64,000 bases of DNA from Adineta vaga (Eukaryota; Rotifera): contig CP075495.1 of NCBI GenBank assembly GCA_021613535.1, positions 8,680,001 through 8,744,000 of the forward strand, written 5' to 3'. Of the stretch, positions 1 to 10,100 are shown piece after piece. Under the pieces are notes generated by a model. It was not told the origin of the DNA. It ran no database searches and saw only the letters and a program-made list of their open reading frames with translations. Within the stretch, counting starts at the first letter, position 1, and every line of letters begins with the position of its first letter. A program made the translations under genes and the position numbers.

Positions 1-288
1 AATATAATAAAGTTGTCTATACTAATGATGATTATATCATACTTGTTTCCTTTTAAATATTCTTTCGATGATTACAATTGTATTACATGATGATGATGAA
101 AAAGAAAGAAAAAAGTTAATTTGTTCTATGGTCTATCGTTGTTAAAGAACGACAACGCCTGCTCTTAATTCTTGTTATGTGTCTATGTATTGATGATGGA
201 TGGAAGAAGTGTCACAAGGCAAGTCGAAACAAGACGATGATGTAATAGATCTTTTCTTTATTCTTTCTATCTTGTAATTTATACTTAC

Positions 289-1200
289 AGAACCAACTTC
301 TTTATTATTTGAATTTTGTTGATAATGACGTGGACGCAATGACGTTGGTAAAAGATTAAATAAGGAACGACAATGCTCATCGGTTTTGTTCAAAGTACTT
401 TTGCCTATTATTTTACGATATGGTCGCCGATGATGATGTTGATGATGGAGCGTTTCCGTTCGTCGTGATGGTGTTGGTGGTAATGGTTTTAGATCAATCA
501 CAGACGCAGATATTCTGCTGGGTGTTGTACCAAGTGTAGTTTCATCTTTATAAGCTAAATGACAATAATCAACAGTTAGTGCTATTGTGAACAATAAAAT
601 AATTGAAACATATCGGATTTCCGTTCATGTAGTATATAGTAATATCGAATGCATTATTTATTCTCGCGTGATTTCATTTTTTGACATTGTCAACTACGAA
701 TATTATATATATATATATATATATGCAGACAGAAAAAGGCCAAGGCAAAAGAACCTTGTCTTTTAACGAGAACTAATCAAACAAATTCACGATTTCTTTC
801 TTTCAATGAACATTTCCTTTAGCTAATATTGACCATGCTTTTTATATTAGCTATCTATATCTTCTACAACATTGAAAACTTAGTGCTTATATCACATCTC
901 ATTAATGCTTGTCTCGTCCAAGTCTTTAGAGTGAAGTATAAGCCAAAGGGAAATGCTTATCTTCTCATGTATCGTATCTATTTGATATGATTTGAGGCAT
1001 TCTATAGACGTCATTCATTAGTATGATCGTCTGTACAAAACACATGTAGTCAATATAAGGTGAAATGATGCCAGCTGTGTTCTATATCGACAGAGTGAAA
1101 GAGAAAGATATCGAGTGCATGTCTTCGAATGAAAGAACAAAAATAATAAGAAAACTTACCAGTATGCTTACATAAAATCTCTTTGATTTTTTTCCACATC
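289..1200 (-). CDS. 5' part of an unrecognised protein gene
   Basis: Two exons on the minus strand join in frame. Exon 1 (1200-1161) starts ATG and reads MWKKIKEILCKHT before a GTAAGT donor. After an intron of about 600 bp, exon 2 (554-289) reads AYKDETTLGTTPSR and ends at another GTAAGT donor. The 101 or so residues contain a proline run (LKPLPPTPSRR, a possible SH3 ligand) and a His-rich stretch, and no domain I can name. No later exon could be placed before the left window edge, so the gene presumably continues outside. Support is splice phase and an open frame only; an expressed non-coding RNA or a chance ORF cannot be excluded. Confidence 0.4.
703..724. repeat. (TA)n microsatellite
   Basis: About eleven alternating AT dinucleotides. 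Further TA tracts lie near 1451-1470, 1731-1750, 19363-19381, 24743-24766 and 49989-50007. Confidence 0.9.
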
Positions 1201-1514
1201 GTCAAACGTTAGTAAAATTCTCGTTGCTCAATTAATCAATTAAATTAATGTTGTTGTTATTGGTGTTGTTGTTGTTGTTACTATTAATATTTTTTGTTTT
1301 TATCATATTCAAAACGGTAATGGTGATAGGAGAAAAAGACAAATAGGATGTCAAAAGCAGTAACAATCTGTAATAAATGAAAATCATTTTTAATCAAAAA
1401 AAGTGTAACATGTGAAGTTATTGACATCGATGTGTGTTCATGCAACATTACATATATATATATATATATAAACTTGAATGCAGATGTATGTGTGCGTCTT
1501 CTAGACACATACAT

Positions 1515-1538
1515 GCACACACACACACACACACACAT
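1515..1538. repeat. (CA)n microsatellite
   Basis: Eleven or so CA dinucleotides, about 45 bp from a TA tract. Confidence 0.9.
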
Positions 1539-2816
1539 ATGATTAGAGCTAAACACAAAGGCACATAAGAATAAGAAGAGGGAGAGAGAGTGAGATGACG
1601 GAGAAACGAGGGAGGGAAAGAGACGATTTTCATTTTTCAGCTACGAAGAAAGAATAAAAGCAGAGACTATGGAAGCATCAACACACACAGTCGGGAACAA
1701 AAAATAGAAAAGAAAACAGACAGAATGAAGACTATATATATATATATATGTAAAACATAACTGAATTTTTTACGATCTTACATTGTCAATCGGTCCGTAG
1801 ATTAAGCATTCGAGCGCAACTCATCAGAAAGCTGTTCGACGATTGCAGCAATACAATAAAAACAAAATCGGTCAGAGAATAGATGAAAGAAAATAATGTC
1901 CATGCCACTTCATCTTTTCTTGTCACATCATGTACTTTTACATAAACAATCTGACGTCGCCAACGACAAGACTCATATAGACTGCAGAGTAGCTGAAAAA
2001 AGAACGAAAGACTGAAGGCAGAGGAAGAGAGCGAAAGGAAGAGAAGGCATCTTGTATATGCTACTATACTTCTTTCTTTGAAGGTGCCCGTCAAATACTC
2101 ATCATTAGTTTGATGATATGGTGCAATAATGGTGACGACGGCCGTGTTGATACCTATGTTGTATAGGTAATGTGTGAGAAAATGAGTTGCTTACCTCGGC
2201 AAATGCTCTTAATCAAAACGAAAACAAGGTCGAAATTCTTCTTCTTTTTTAAATTGGAAGCATTGTGTGTATATCGAATTTCGTCATATATTTATATAAA
2301 TGAAAAGAAGCAAGCGTACATAAGAAGGATATCTACCTAGTATACTCTGTACTGTTGTTAATTCTGTTTCTCTCTCTCTTTCTTTTTCTTCTTTTTTTCT
2401 CATACTTACTTTTCTTTCTGCACATTTGTTTGTTCAGCGATTAGACATTATATATGAAGGATACAATGTTTCATAACTAGATGCACTATACTTTGTATGT
2501 TTATATGGGTGTTAAAATCAAGGAAAGAAACCTTTGTTAACTGTAGGTTTTTATTAGAGAAAAATAACCTTTCAGTTAGACGCGAAACTGTTGATAGAAA
2601 TGATATTTGTCAATAATGTCTATATGCGAATAGGAAAAGTTTCCTTATGCAATTCTAATCTGTTTGCTCGTACGAGAGACACCTGTTTTGTGTGCCTACG
2701 TTCAATTTCCGGTCAATTCTTTGTATTCTTTCTTCGTTTACTCATCTAGAAGTAATACATACATACCTCAACGTCGATTTGACGTGTGTTCGTATTAAGA
2801 CTAGAAGAAAGTGATG

Positions 2817-2820
<4 letters not shown>

Positions 2821-2848
<28 letters not shown>
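2821..2848. repeat. (GA)n microsatellite
   Basis: GA dinucleotide tract inside a longer purine-rich stretch. Similar GA tracts sit at about 6855-6875 and 19382-19396. Confidence 0.9.
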
Positions 2849-2852
<4 letters not shown>

Positions 2853-4590
2853 CAGAGAGAAAGAATTTGTTCGCTCAAAGTAATAACCGTGTGTATATGA
2901 ATATATAAGCTGAAAAAGTGACCGAAGTGCTCTTCACTTTATCCGAGAGTCTAAGGAAGAAGAACAAAAGAACAAAGAGGAAAAGAAAGGAGTAGACCAT
3001 CGGTCAGTGAATGTCGTTCTTTTTTTTCCTATCATGATAATACGTGCGATGTATTGTGAAAGTTTTTTTTTCTTAATGTCTCATGGTATGTGTGTGTTCA
3101 TTGTGAAAAAACATTACTTAACATCATTCTTTTAAGATAGGAATGATAATAAAACATCATCAATACAAATCGCTCTTTTAGCTTATCCATTGAATTTCTT
3201 TCAAACTTATCATACTCTTTAATTTCTTTTTGTTCACATAAGAGGTTAATCTCTAATTGTTTAAAATAAATGTCGTGCTCAATCTTCTCTAATGAAGATC
3301 TTTACCATATGTAGAGGTGTTATTTTTCTATATTGTCATTATCATAGGTCAAGTAGTTTGACATTCAAATATAAGAAATGACCTGATATGGACGTGTGTG
3401 TGAATATAAAATTGATGTCGAAAGAATATATATACAAGCCAGCGTGTTGTTTTCAATATATTATTTCGTTTACAACTACTACAATGAGCACGATTAATGT
3501 TCTTTTGTTTTTTTTCTTCTTCTGACTATACGATAAGCGGTCAAGTAGAGTGAGATGACATTGAACTGATAAATAATTCCTTTTTTATCTTTATGTAGCA
3601 CTAATGAAGGTCATGTGCCTATGTGTTCATTGCTTCGAATTTTACTAGTAATAAAAACGAAATGATTCAAATCATATGTGTATATTTGTAAAGAAAGATG
3701 AACAGCATGTGTCGAGTTAATATTGACGCCAACTGTGCATATACGTTGATATCAGATGAATGAAATGAACAAACATCGATAATCACCGCCTCTTTTTTCG
3801 GACACACTCACCATGTGGTCAAATTACAGGAACAAAACATATGCGTCTACCCTTCAATCATATCATATAAACTTACTTTCAAATCGATTGAATAACTCTT
3901 TTTTAAAAATGAATGAAACATTTTACGTTTTGTACATGAATAGTTGCGACTAATGTAAATTTGAAATCTCAAATATTATTGAATAATATCAAAATATAAT
4001 TCTAAACTGTGTACATATTGATTGTGAATAAATAGAAATATGTCTGTCATTTATCGATTTGAATCTGATAGAACATTCAAAAAAGAAAGAAAAGTTAAAA
4101 CGGAAAGCAAATTTCTTTAACTACCTCCGTCTCAATTATATACAGTCTAATGCGTGCAGTTATTCTTCATCTATTTTCTTTCTAATTTGCTTCAAATTAC
4201 TGTAATAAGTACAAACGACAAAAATCAATGATTAATTATTTTCTTACGGCAGACAATTACCGTCATTAGGTAACAATATCAATAACAGTCAAAGTCAGAA
4301 GATATAACCGACAAACGTTGAATGCGAAGACTTTCAATGTTCACAGACAAATAAAGCCTTAGAATTGTGTTGTAACACGTTGTTCTTGTACGATATGATG
4401 CATTAGTAATGTCCTTTCTTTGAGTCATATAAATATAAACATTTATTACATGATATCTAAAAACGTAGACTGTCCAATTAATTAAACTTTCAGACATAGA
4501 TGCAAATCTAAGGTTTCCGCTCATCAAAGCCTTCAACATTATTAACACAGGTTGGATTATCCTTTTTTAGCATTTGTAATTTTTAAAAAG

Positions 4591-4695
4591 TGTTGCTCTG
4601 GCAAGCTAGTATTGCTACCGGCCCGCTACTTTTCGTCATCGCAACATGTATTATATCCGTGAAGATATTTACCTCTTGGTAAGTTGTAATAAGCA
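4591..4695 (-). ncRNA. spliced-leader RNA gene, copy 1
   Basis: A 105-nt RNA on the minus strand. The 23-nt leader exon (4695-4673) begins TGCTTATTAC and ends TTACCAAGAG, followed by the trans-splice donor GTAAAT. From memory this matches the bdelloid SL except for its first base. Downstream are a hairpin (ATATC/GATAT, 6-nt loop) and a 6-bp stem closing the 3' half (TGTTGC with GCAACA, the proposed 3' end). The leader would be trans-spliced onto the 5' ends of many mRNAs. I see no canonical A-U(4-6)-G Sm site. The 3' end is inferred from the closing stem. Its 3' flank differs from the other copies (CTTTTTAAAAATTAC). Confidence 0.85.
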
Positions 4696-4825
4696 ATTTT
4701 ACTAGTCGACAGGCGGAGTACGACATCTCTCGTGTCTTTACACATCCTATACATCGTCGGGCTCTCAATAGTAAAATGTGCTGGGACATAGTAAAAGACT
4801 AGGTTTTTCAGACAGGACTTCAGGT
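4696..4825. promoter_or_regulatory. divergent SL/U2 snRNA promoter interval
   Basis: 130 bp separate the SL RNA start (4695, minus) from the U2 start (4826, plus). The SL-proximal half (TGTAAAGACACGAGAG, then CTCCGCCTGTCGACTAG, reading toward SL) recurs upstream of all six SL copies with few changes, so it is the likely proximal sequence element. No TATA box is obvious in either direction. The same block recurs at 5486-5615. Confidence 0.6.
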
Positions 4826-5021
4826 ATCGCTTCTCGGCCTTTTCGGCTAAGATCAAAGTGTAGTATCTGTTCTCGTCGGTTTGAAAGCCGGCGCTGGTCC
4901 CATTGGGGCCAGGCTCTTTCAAGCAGATTTTTGGACATGGGCCAGGATTACCCGAGTTCACTCGGACCTGTGCCAACGGATCGTCTCGACACTGCAGTGC
5001 CGTCGAGTTCGGTCCACTCCC
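4826..5021 (+). ncRNA. U2 snRNA gene, copy 1
   Basis: Starts ATCGCTTCTCGGCC, the metazoan U2 5' end, followed by stem-loop I and the branch-point-recognition GTGTAGTA. Stem IIa (CGTCGG/CCGGCG) and stem IIb (CTGGTCCC/GGGGCCAG) pair fully. An Sm-like site, ATTTTTGG, follows, then stem-loop IV (CTCGAC...GTCGAG around CACTGCAGTGC). Length is about 196 nt against 188 in human. The triple A in GATCAAAGTG also occurs in Drosophila U2 (from memory). One extra C in loop I is unusual. The RNA is the branch-site-recognising core of the U2 snRNP, used in cis- and trans-splicing. The 3' end is approximate. Confidence 0.93.
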
Positions 5022-5040
5022 GTTTCTTTCGGGAAACGGG
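5019..5040 (+). terminator. hairpin at U2 3' end
   Basis: Perfect 8-bp inverted repeat CCCGTTTC / GAAACGGG with a 6-nt loop, directly at the U2 3' boundary and conserved after copy 2. It may be a 3'-processing element or a 3' extension of the RNA. Confidence 0.5.
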
Positions 5041-5380
5041 AACCCATTATATTAATCAATGTTTATATGATAACACTTTAACTGATATAATTCATCATCT
5101 CTGTAACGGTGAACTAAAATAAACTGTAATTCTACGCACAGTATGATAGTGATCAATAATATAGTATTGCAATGTCTTTCCTCATTGATGATCAAAGTTT
5201 TCTCCAAAACTCAAACCAAACCGTGAAACTATGTTTATTCATAATTTCGCAAAGGATAGAAACAAAGCACAAGAATCTTCCTAGACTGACTACGCAGAAC
5301 AGTCAATCAGTGACCTTTGTAGTCAGTTTACAAAACGTCTGTTCTATTCTCTTCGTTTTCTTTTTTTATTTTATAAAAAG

Positions 5381-5485
5381 TGTTGCTCTGGCAAGCTAGT
5401 ATTGCTACCGGCCCGCTACTTTTCGTCATCGCAACATGTATTATATCCGTGAAGATATTTACCTCTTGGTAAGTTGTAATAAGCA
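5381..5485 (-). ncRNA. spliced-leader RNA gene, copy 2
   Basis: Identical to copy 1 over the 105-nt RNA; leader exon 5485-5463. The upstream element differs from copy 1 by one base (ACTACTCGAC on the plus strand). The 3' flank CTTTTTATAAAATAAA is shared with copies 3-6. Divergent from U2 copy 2. Confidence 0.85.
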
Positions 5486-5615
5486 ATTTTACTACTCGAC
5501 AGGCGGAGTACGACATCTCTCGTGTCTTTACACATCCTATACATCGTCGGGCTCTCAATAGTAAAATGTGCTGGGACATAGTAAAAGACTAGGTTTTTCA
5601 GACAGGACTTCAGGT

Positions 5616-5810
5616 ATCGCTTCTCGGCCTTTTCGGCTAAGATCAAAGTGTAGTATCTGTTCTCGTCGGTTTGAAAGCCGGCGCTGGTCCCATTGGGGCC
5701 AGGCTCTTTCAAGCAGATTTTTGGACATGGGCCAGGATTACCCGAGTTCACTCGGACCTGTGCCACGGATCGTCTCGACACTGCAGTGCCGTCGAGTTCG
5801 GTCCACTCCC
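5616..5810 (+). ncRNA. U2 snRNA gene, copy 2
   Basis: Same as U2 copy 1 except for one deleted A between stem-loops III and IV, so 195 nt. Branch-recognition sequence, stems IIa and IIb, Sm-like site and stem-loop IV are intact, so there is no sign that it is a pseudogene. The 3' hairpin follows directly. Confidence 0.92.
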
Positions 5811-6169
5811 GTTTCTTTCGGGAAACGGGAACCCATTATATTAATCAATGTTTATATGATAACACTTTAACTGATATAATTCATCATCTCTGTAACGGTG
5901 AACTAAAATAAACTGTAATTCTACGCACAGTATGATAGTGATCAATAATATAGTATTGCAATGTCTTTCCTCATTGATGATCAAAGTTTTCTCCAAAACT
6001 CAAACCAAACCGTGAAACTATGTTTATTCATAATTTCGCAAAGGATAGAAACAAAGCACAAGAATCTTCCTAGACTGACTACGCAGAACAGTCAATCAGT
6101 GACCTTTGTAGTCAGTTTACAAAACGTCTGTTCTATTCTCTTCGTTTTCTTTTTTTATTTTATAAAAAG

Positions 6170-6274
6170 TGTTGCTCTGGCAAGCTAGTATTGCTACCGG
6201 CCCGCTACTTTTCGTCATCGCAACATGTATTATATCCGTGAAGATATTTACCTCTTGGTAAGTTGTAATAAGCA
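6170..6274 (-). ncRNA. spliced-leader RNA gene, copy 3
   Basis: Same 105-nt RNA as copy 1 (leader exon 6274-6252). Its partner is another SL gene (copy 4), not U2. Three or so base changes in the distal promoter (CATGAGAGATATCG instead of CACGAGAGATGTCG). Confidence 0.83.
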
Positions 6275-6406
6275 ATTTTACTAGTCGACAGGCGGAGCAC
6301 GATATCTCTCATGTCTTTACACATAGCATTTAGTTGAGAGCATGAAGAAGGATGCGATGTGTAAAGACACGAGAGATGTCGTGCTCCGCCTGTCGAGTAG
6401 TAAAAT

Positions 6407-6511
6407 TGCTTATTACAACTTACCAAGAGGTAAATATCTTCACGGATATAATACATGTTGCGATGACGAAAAGTAGCGGGCCGGTAGCAATACTAGCTTG
6501 CCAGAGCAACA
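6407..6511 (+). ncRNA. spliced-leader RNA gene, copy 4
   Basis: Plus-strand copy with leader exon 6407-6429 and donor GTAAAT. The 3' flank at 6514-6528 reads TTTTATAAAATAAGA, close to the metazoan snRNA 3' box consensus GTTTN(0-3)AAARNNAGA apart from its first G. This suggests pol II/Integrator-type 3' processing. Confidence 0.83.
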
Positions 6512-6525
6512 CTTTTTATAAAATA

Positions 6526-7193
6526 AGAAAAGAAATTAGAAGTACTTGTGCCGTTCTGCTATTTGTTGCGTTCTATGTTTCATTGCATAATCGGAATCAC
6601 AGCACAAATAACAAACTGAGTTGAAATTATACTGATCATAATGTTTGTATAAAAAAAATTCGCAATATCTTGAGAAATAAATATTTGATTCCTTTATAAA
6701 ACAGAATGAAAAATGATTTATTGCATATGTCAAGTGAAACGTTTGGTACTCTATAAGAAAATAATACAATGTGGTATTTATTGATGGCGTTCATGTTGAA
6801 ATTGTTAATGTGACAACATTGACAATGACGTCTATAGTATTAGTGTGAATTGCAACAGAGAGAGAGAGAGAGAGTGAGTGAGAAAGAGAAAATGAAAGAA
6901 GGAAAAAAGAGAAAGAATAACGAATGTAAGAAGTGGGTAGTTCCTCTGTTTGTATTGACGATTTAGTTTGTAGAAAAGAGCAATCGACGACATTAATTGA
7001 ACGGATTGTCATGGTTGGCGTATGCTACTATCAGACAATAATAAGAAGAAATAGAAAAGAAGTGAAAACACAAAAAACGACAAGTGCAATCATTTGGAAA
7101 TTGTCTTTTATAAGCAAGGAAATACGCTTATATTAACAAAAAATATCGTTTTTTGTCTGTACTTCATGTATGCGTTTACATTCTAATGTAAAA
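6526..7193. other. intergenic, no gene seen
   Basis: AT-rich stretch with a GA microsatellite near 6855-6875 and no recognisable coding or RNA gene. It would hold the promoter and leader of the potassium channel gene, and possibly a missed upstream exon of it. Confidence 0.55.
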
Positions 7194-10100
7194 ATGGAAA
7201 GTCCAAAGATTAGGGCGTCTACTCTGCCTGAAGAATCGGAAACGGTTCCACCAGTCATCGAATCAAACAGACGATTATCATTTCAATCAACGGTATGTTC
7301 AAAGCGATAAAAATAGAATATTCCGTGACTTGTTTAAATAACAGTCAACTGCCTACAAAAAATGTTTTCTTCCAATAATAAAAATTCCTTTTCATATTCT
7401 ATTTTCTATTTAGGTTTTTCGTACACAACGATTAATGCGTGTTCTAAAAACAATAACTCCTTCGAATGAAATGAAAAAAGAAAACTATATGGGATCTACA
7501 ATGGTTGAAGGCACACAGCATCAACGACGTGGTGCTAAAACATTAGAAAAGGTATATAAATATATATATATAACTTATAAATCACAATGACGACAAACAA
7601 TCGAAATAAACTATATGCATATGTTTGTCTTTGTTGACGAAGCGAAAATAATGAAATGTGAACTGATTATAACAAACGATTGTGAGAAAGAAGTAGATAT
7701 ATATCTATATATAGTTTTCTTATGTTAATCTTAATTTACAATATGCTTGAGTAATTTATGTTCAAAGAACAATGATTCCTTCATTCTCTTTCTTCTTTTC
7801 ATGACTTTGAATAGTTTTCTAAATCTCTAGCAATTCCAAAAATTGACATTTCCCGTTTGCATTGAAACTAGTCATTTGCCGGTCGATCATCAAGTGAATT
7901 GTTGGTGCTTTGAGCTGACAAACAAGGTTGTAGTCTTTCCGATTTTTTTTGAATAAAAAAGCGAGAAAAAAGAAAAAAATGCTGTAAAAGAATCAACAAA
8001 GAAAAAAATTAAGATCGCGTAACTCTAAGTATGTTTAAAGAAAAAGAGCTGTTTATTAGATCTTTGAATAGAGAAGGAGAAAAATGTCGACGAGAACAAT
8101 GATGACGACAACAACAACAACACCTCATAATGAACCAACATGTCAATGAGGAGACATTCAAAATTTTCCGCATTTCCTAACGCTGAAACTCGATCACACG
8201 TAAGAATATGACCAGAAATCTTTTTTTCTTTGAAATTCAATTCAATTAATTGAATAAGAGATCTGATTATTATTTATTTATTTAGGCAACTTCAGGAGAA
8301 AGTAGTGAAACATCTAGTGTTAGTCCTGTATTAGGTCAATCAGACAATGCTACTTCTGCTGCTGTTGCTGCAAGTTCACGTCGACTTGGTCAACGCTTCA
8401 TTATTCTTCATTATTCACCATTTAAGGCTGTGTAAATTCATTTAAAATATTTTAATTACTATCTAATATATTTAATTGTTTAGATGGGATTGGGTAGTTA
8501 TTTTACTTGTCTTGTATACTGGTATAATTACACCCTATACAATTTCATTTCTCTCTGATGACGATCAAAAACGAACGCATTTAAATACATTTGCAGCAAC
8601 ACGACAATTTAATCGTGAACGAACAAGTATTCATGTCTTAGTCATTATTGATGTTCTTGTAGATTTTATGTTCATATTTGATATATTAATTAGTTTTCGG
8701 TATGGTTTAAATTTCGATTAAATTAAAATGTAATATCCATTTCTTTTCTAGAACAACATTTGTATTAAAAGAAACGAATGAAGTAATAACAAATCCAATT
8801 TTAATTGCTAAACATTTTGTAATTGATTCATGGAGACGATTTGGTGCCGATATTCTTGGTGCTTTACCATGGGATATACTATTTTTTGGTAATGGAAGTC
8901 ATTCGGTAATGTTTCATTTTGATAATTTGAGCATACACATATTAAATTTTACTTTTATTTCGTTTTCTATAGACAATGCGTCTTGCAAATTGCTTTAAAT
9001 TAGCACGTCTATTACGACTTGTTGCATTCGTTCGAAATTTTCAAAAAACAGAATATCGCTCAGCAGTTCTTTTTCTTTTGATGCTTCTCTTTGCTATTGC
9101 TGCACATTGGTTGGCTTGTATCTTCCATTTTATTGCAATTCTTGAACGACCTAATCTCCAAGTCAAATATTCATGGTTGGATCATCTTGCCGATAAATAT
9201 AAAATGCCTTATCGTATGTTAATTAAAGGAATGCATTCTTATCGATTATTATGAAGAATTTTATTTTCTTTTTAGTGGCGAATGATACGTTAAGTGGACC
9301 GGATACAAAATCAAAATATGTAACTGCACTTTTCTTTGCGATGACTTCATTGACATCAGTTGGTTTTGGAAATGTAGCAGCGGTAAACAATAATAATCTT
9401 TTCTTATAGATTTCTATTGTTATACTAATTTTTCTCATAGAATACAAATGGTGAAAAATTATTTTCTATTCTTTCGATGTTAGCTGGATGTAAGTAACAA
9501 TTTGAGAAAAAAAATCTACTAGATGATATGTCTCATATTGATTTTCTTGTTTGACAGCATTTTTAAGTGCTTCTATTCTTGGAAGTGTAACAACAATCAT
9601 TATTAAATTATATCAAGGTGCAGAAGAATTAAAAGAAATGAAACAAAGTATTGATGATTTTATCAAACATCATCGTATTAATAAACAACTTGCCAAACAA
9701 ATGCAAGAATCATTTGATCATGAATGGAAAAATACGAAAGGTATCGATATGAACAGTATATTGAAAACATTTCCCGAATGTATACAAGCCGACATATGTC
9801 TTCATTTAAATCGAGATTTATTAAATAATTGTACTGTATTTGATGATGCCAGTGAAGGTATATTTCATTATATTTATCTTTGAAAGAAAACTAATTTTAT
9901 TTATCAGTGACACTTCGAGCATTAGCTCTGCTTTTCAAATCAACTCATGTACCACCAGGTGATACACTTATTCATCAAGGTAACTTATAAATTAAGATAT
10001 ACGTCGATGATAATTAGTTTTAAACTACTAGGTGATGTTCTCTATTCGATCTATTTCATACGTGGTGGTCAAATGGAAATATTATTGAATAATGAATCGC

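Larger units (their letters stand above)
1201..4583. other. gene-free, microsatellite-rich region
   Basis: No coding frame here has splice context or similarity that I recognise. The stretch holds TA repeats, a CA repeat, GA repeats and homopurine/homopyrimidine tracts. It may include the promoter and leader of the minus-strand gene that starts at 1200. Its right edge is the boundary of the SL/U2 repeat unit. Confidence 0.6.
4584..6169. repeat. tandem 790-bp SL RNA-U2 snRNA units
   Basis: Two head-to-tail units begin at about 4584 and 5374. The marker TGTTGCTCTG recurs at 4591, 5381 and 6170, giving periods of 790 and 789 bp. The units are nearly identical. I noted one single-base deletion (GCCAACGG versus GCCACGG) inside U2 and one G/C difference just upstream of the SL gene. 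Each unit holds an SL RNA gene (minus), a 130-bp divergent interval, a U2 gene (plus) and about 350 bp of spacer in which I see no further gene. A third unit begins at 6160 but changes into an SL-SL inverted repeat after about 6327. Confidence 0.95.
6160..6525. repeat. SL-SL inverted repeat 1
   Basis: Arms of about 165 bp, each an SL RNA gene plus its promoter, face each other around a short non-repeated centre (about 6325-6352). SL starts lie at 6274 (minus) and 6407 (plus), 132 bp apart. The outer ends carry the shared flank ATAAAAAG / CTTTTTAT. The single strand could fold into a very long hairpin. It sits where a third SL-U2 unit would otherwise continue. Confidence 0.92.

Noticed and set aside
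1284-1633. Overlapping minus-strand ORFs
   Set aside because: Translation of CA and TA microsatellites ([12 protein letters not shown]).
1786-2094. 102-aa minus-strand ORF
   Set aside because: Low-complexity Ser/Phe-rich translation of purine-rich DNA; no splice context or recognisable domain.
5488-5620. Second SL/U2 pair taken as a pseudogene because of the 1-nt U2 deletion
   Set aside because: The deletion lies between stem-loops III and IV, outside any paired or functional element I can identify.
4626-6188. Several ORFs of 66-121 aa inside the tandem repeats
   Set aside because: They lie across SL RNA and U2 snRNA genes on either strand and repeat only because the RNA genes repeat.
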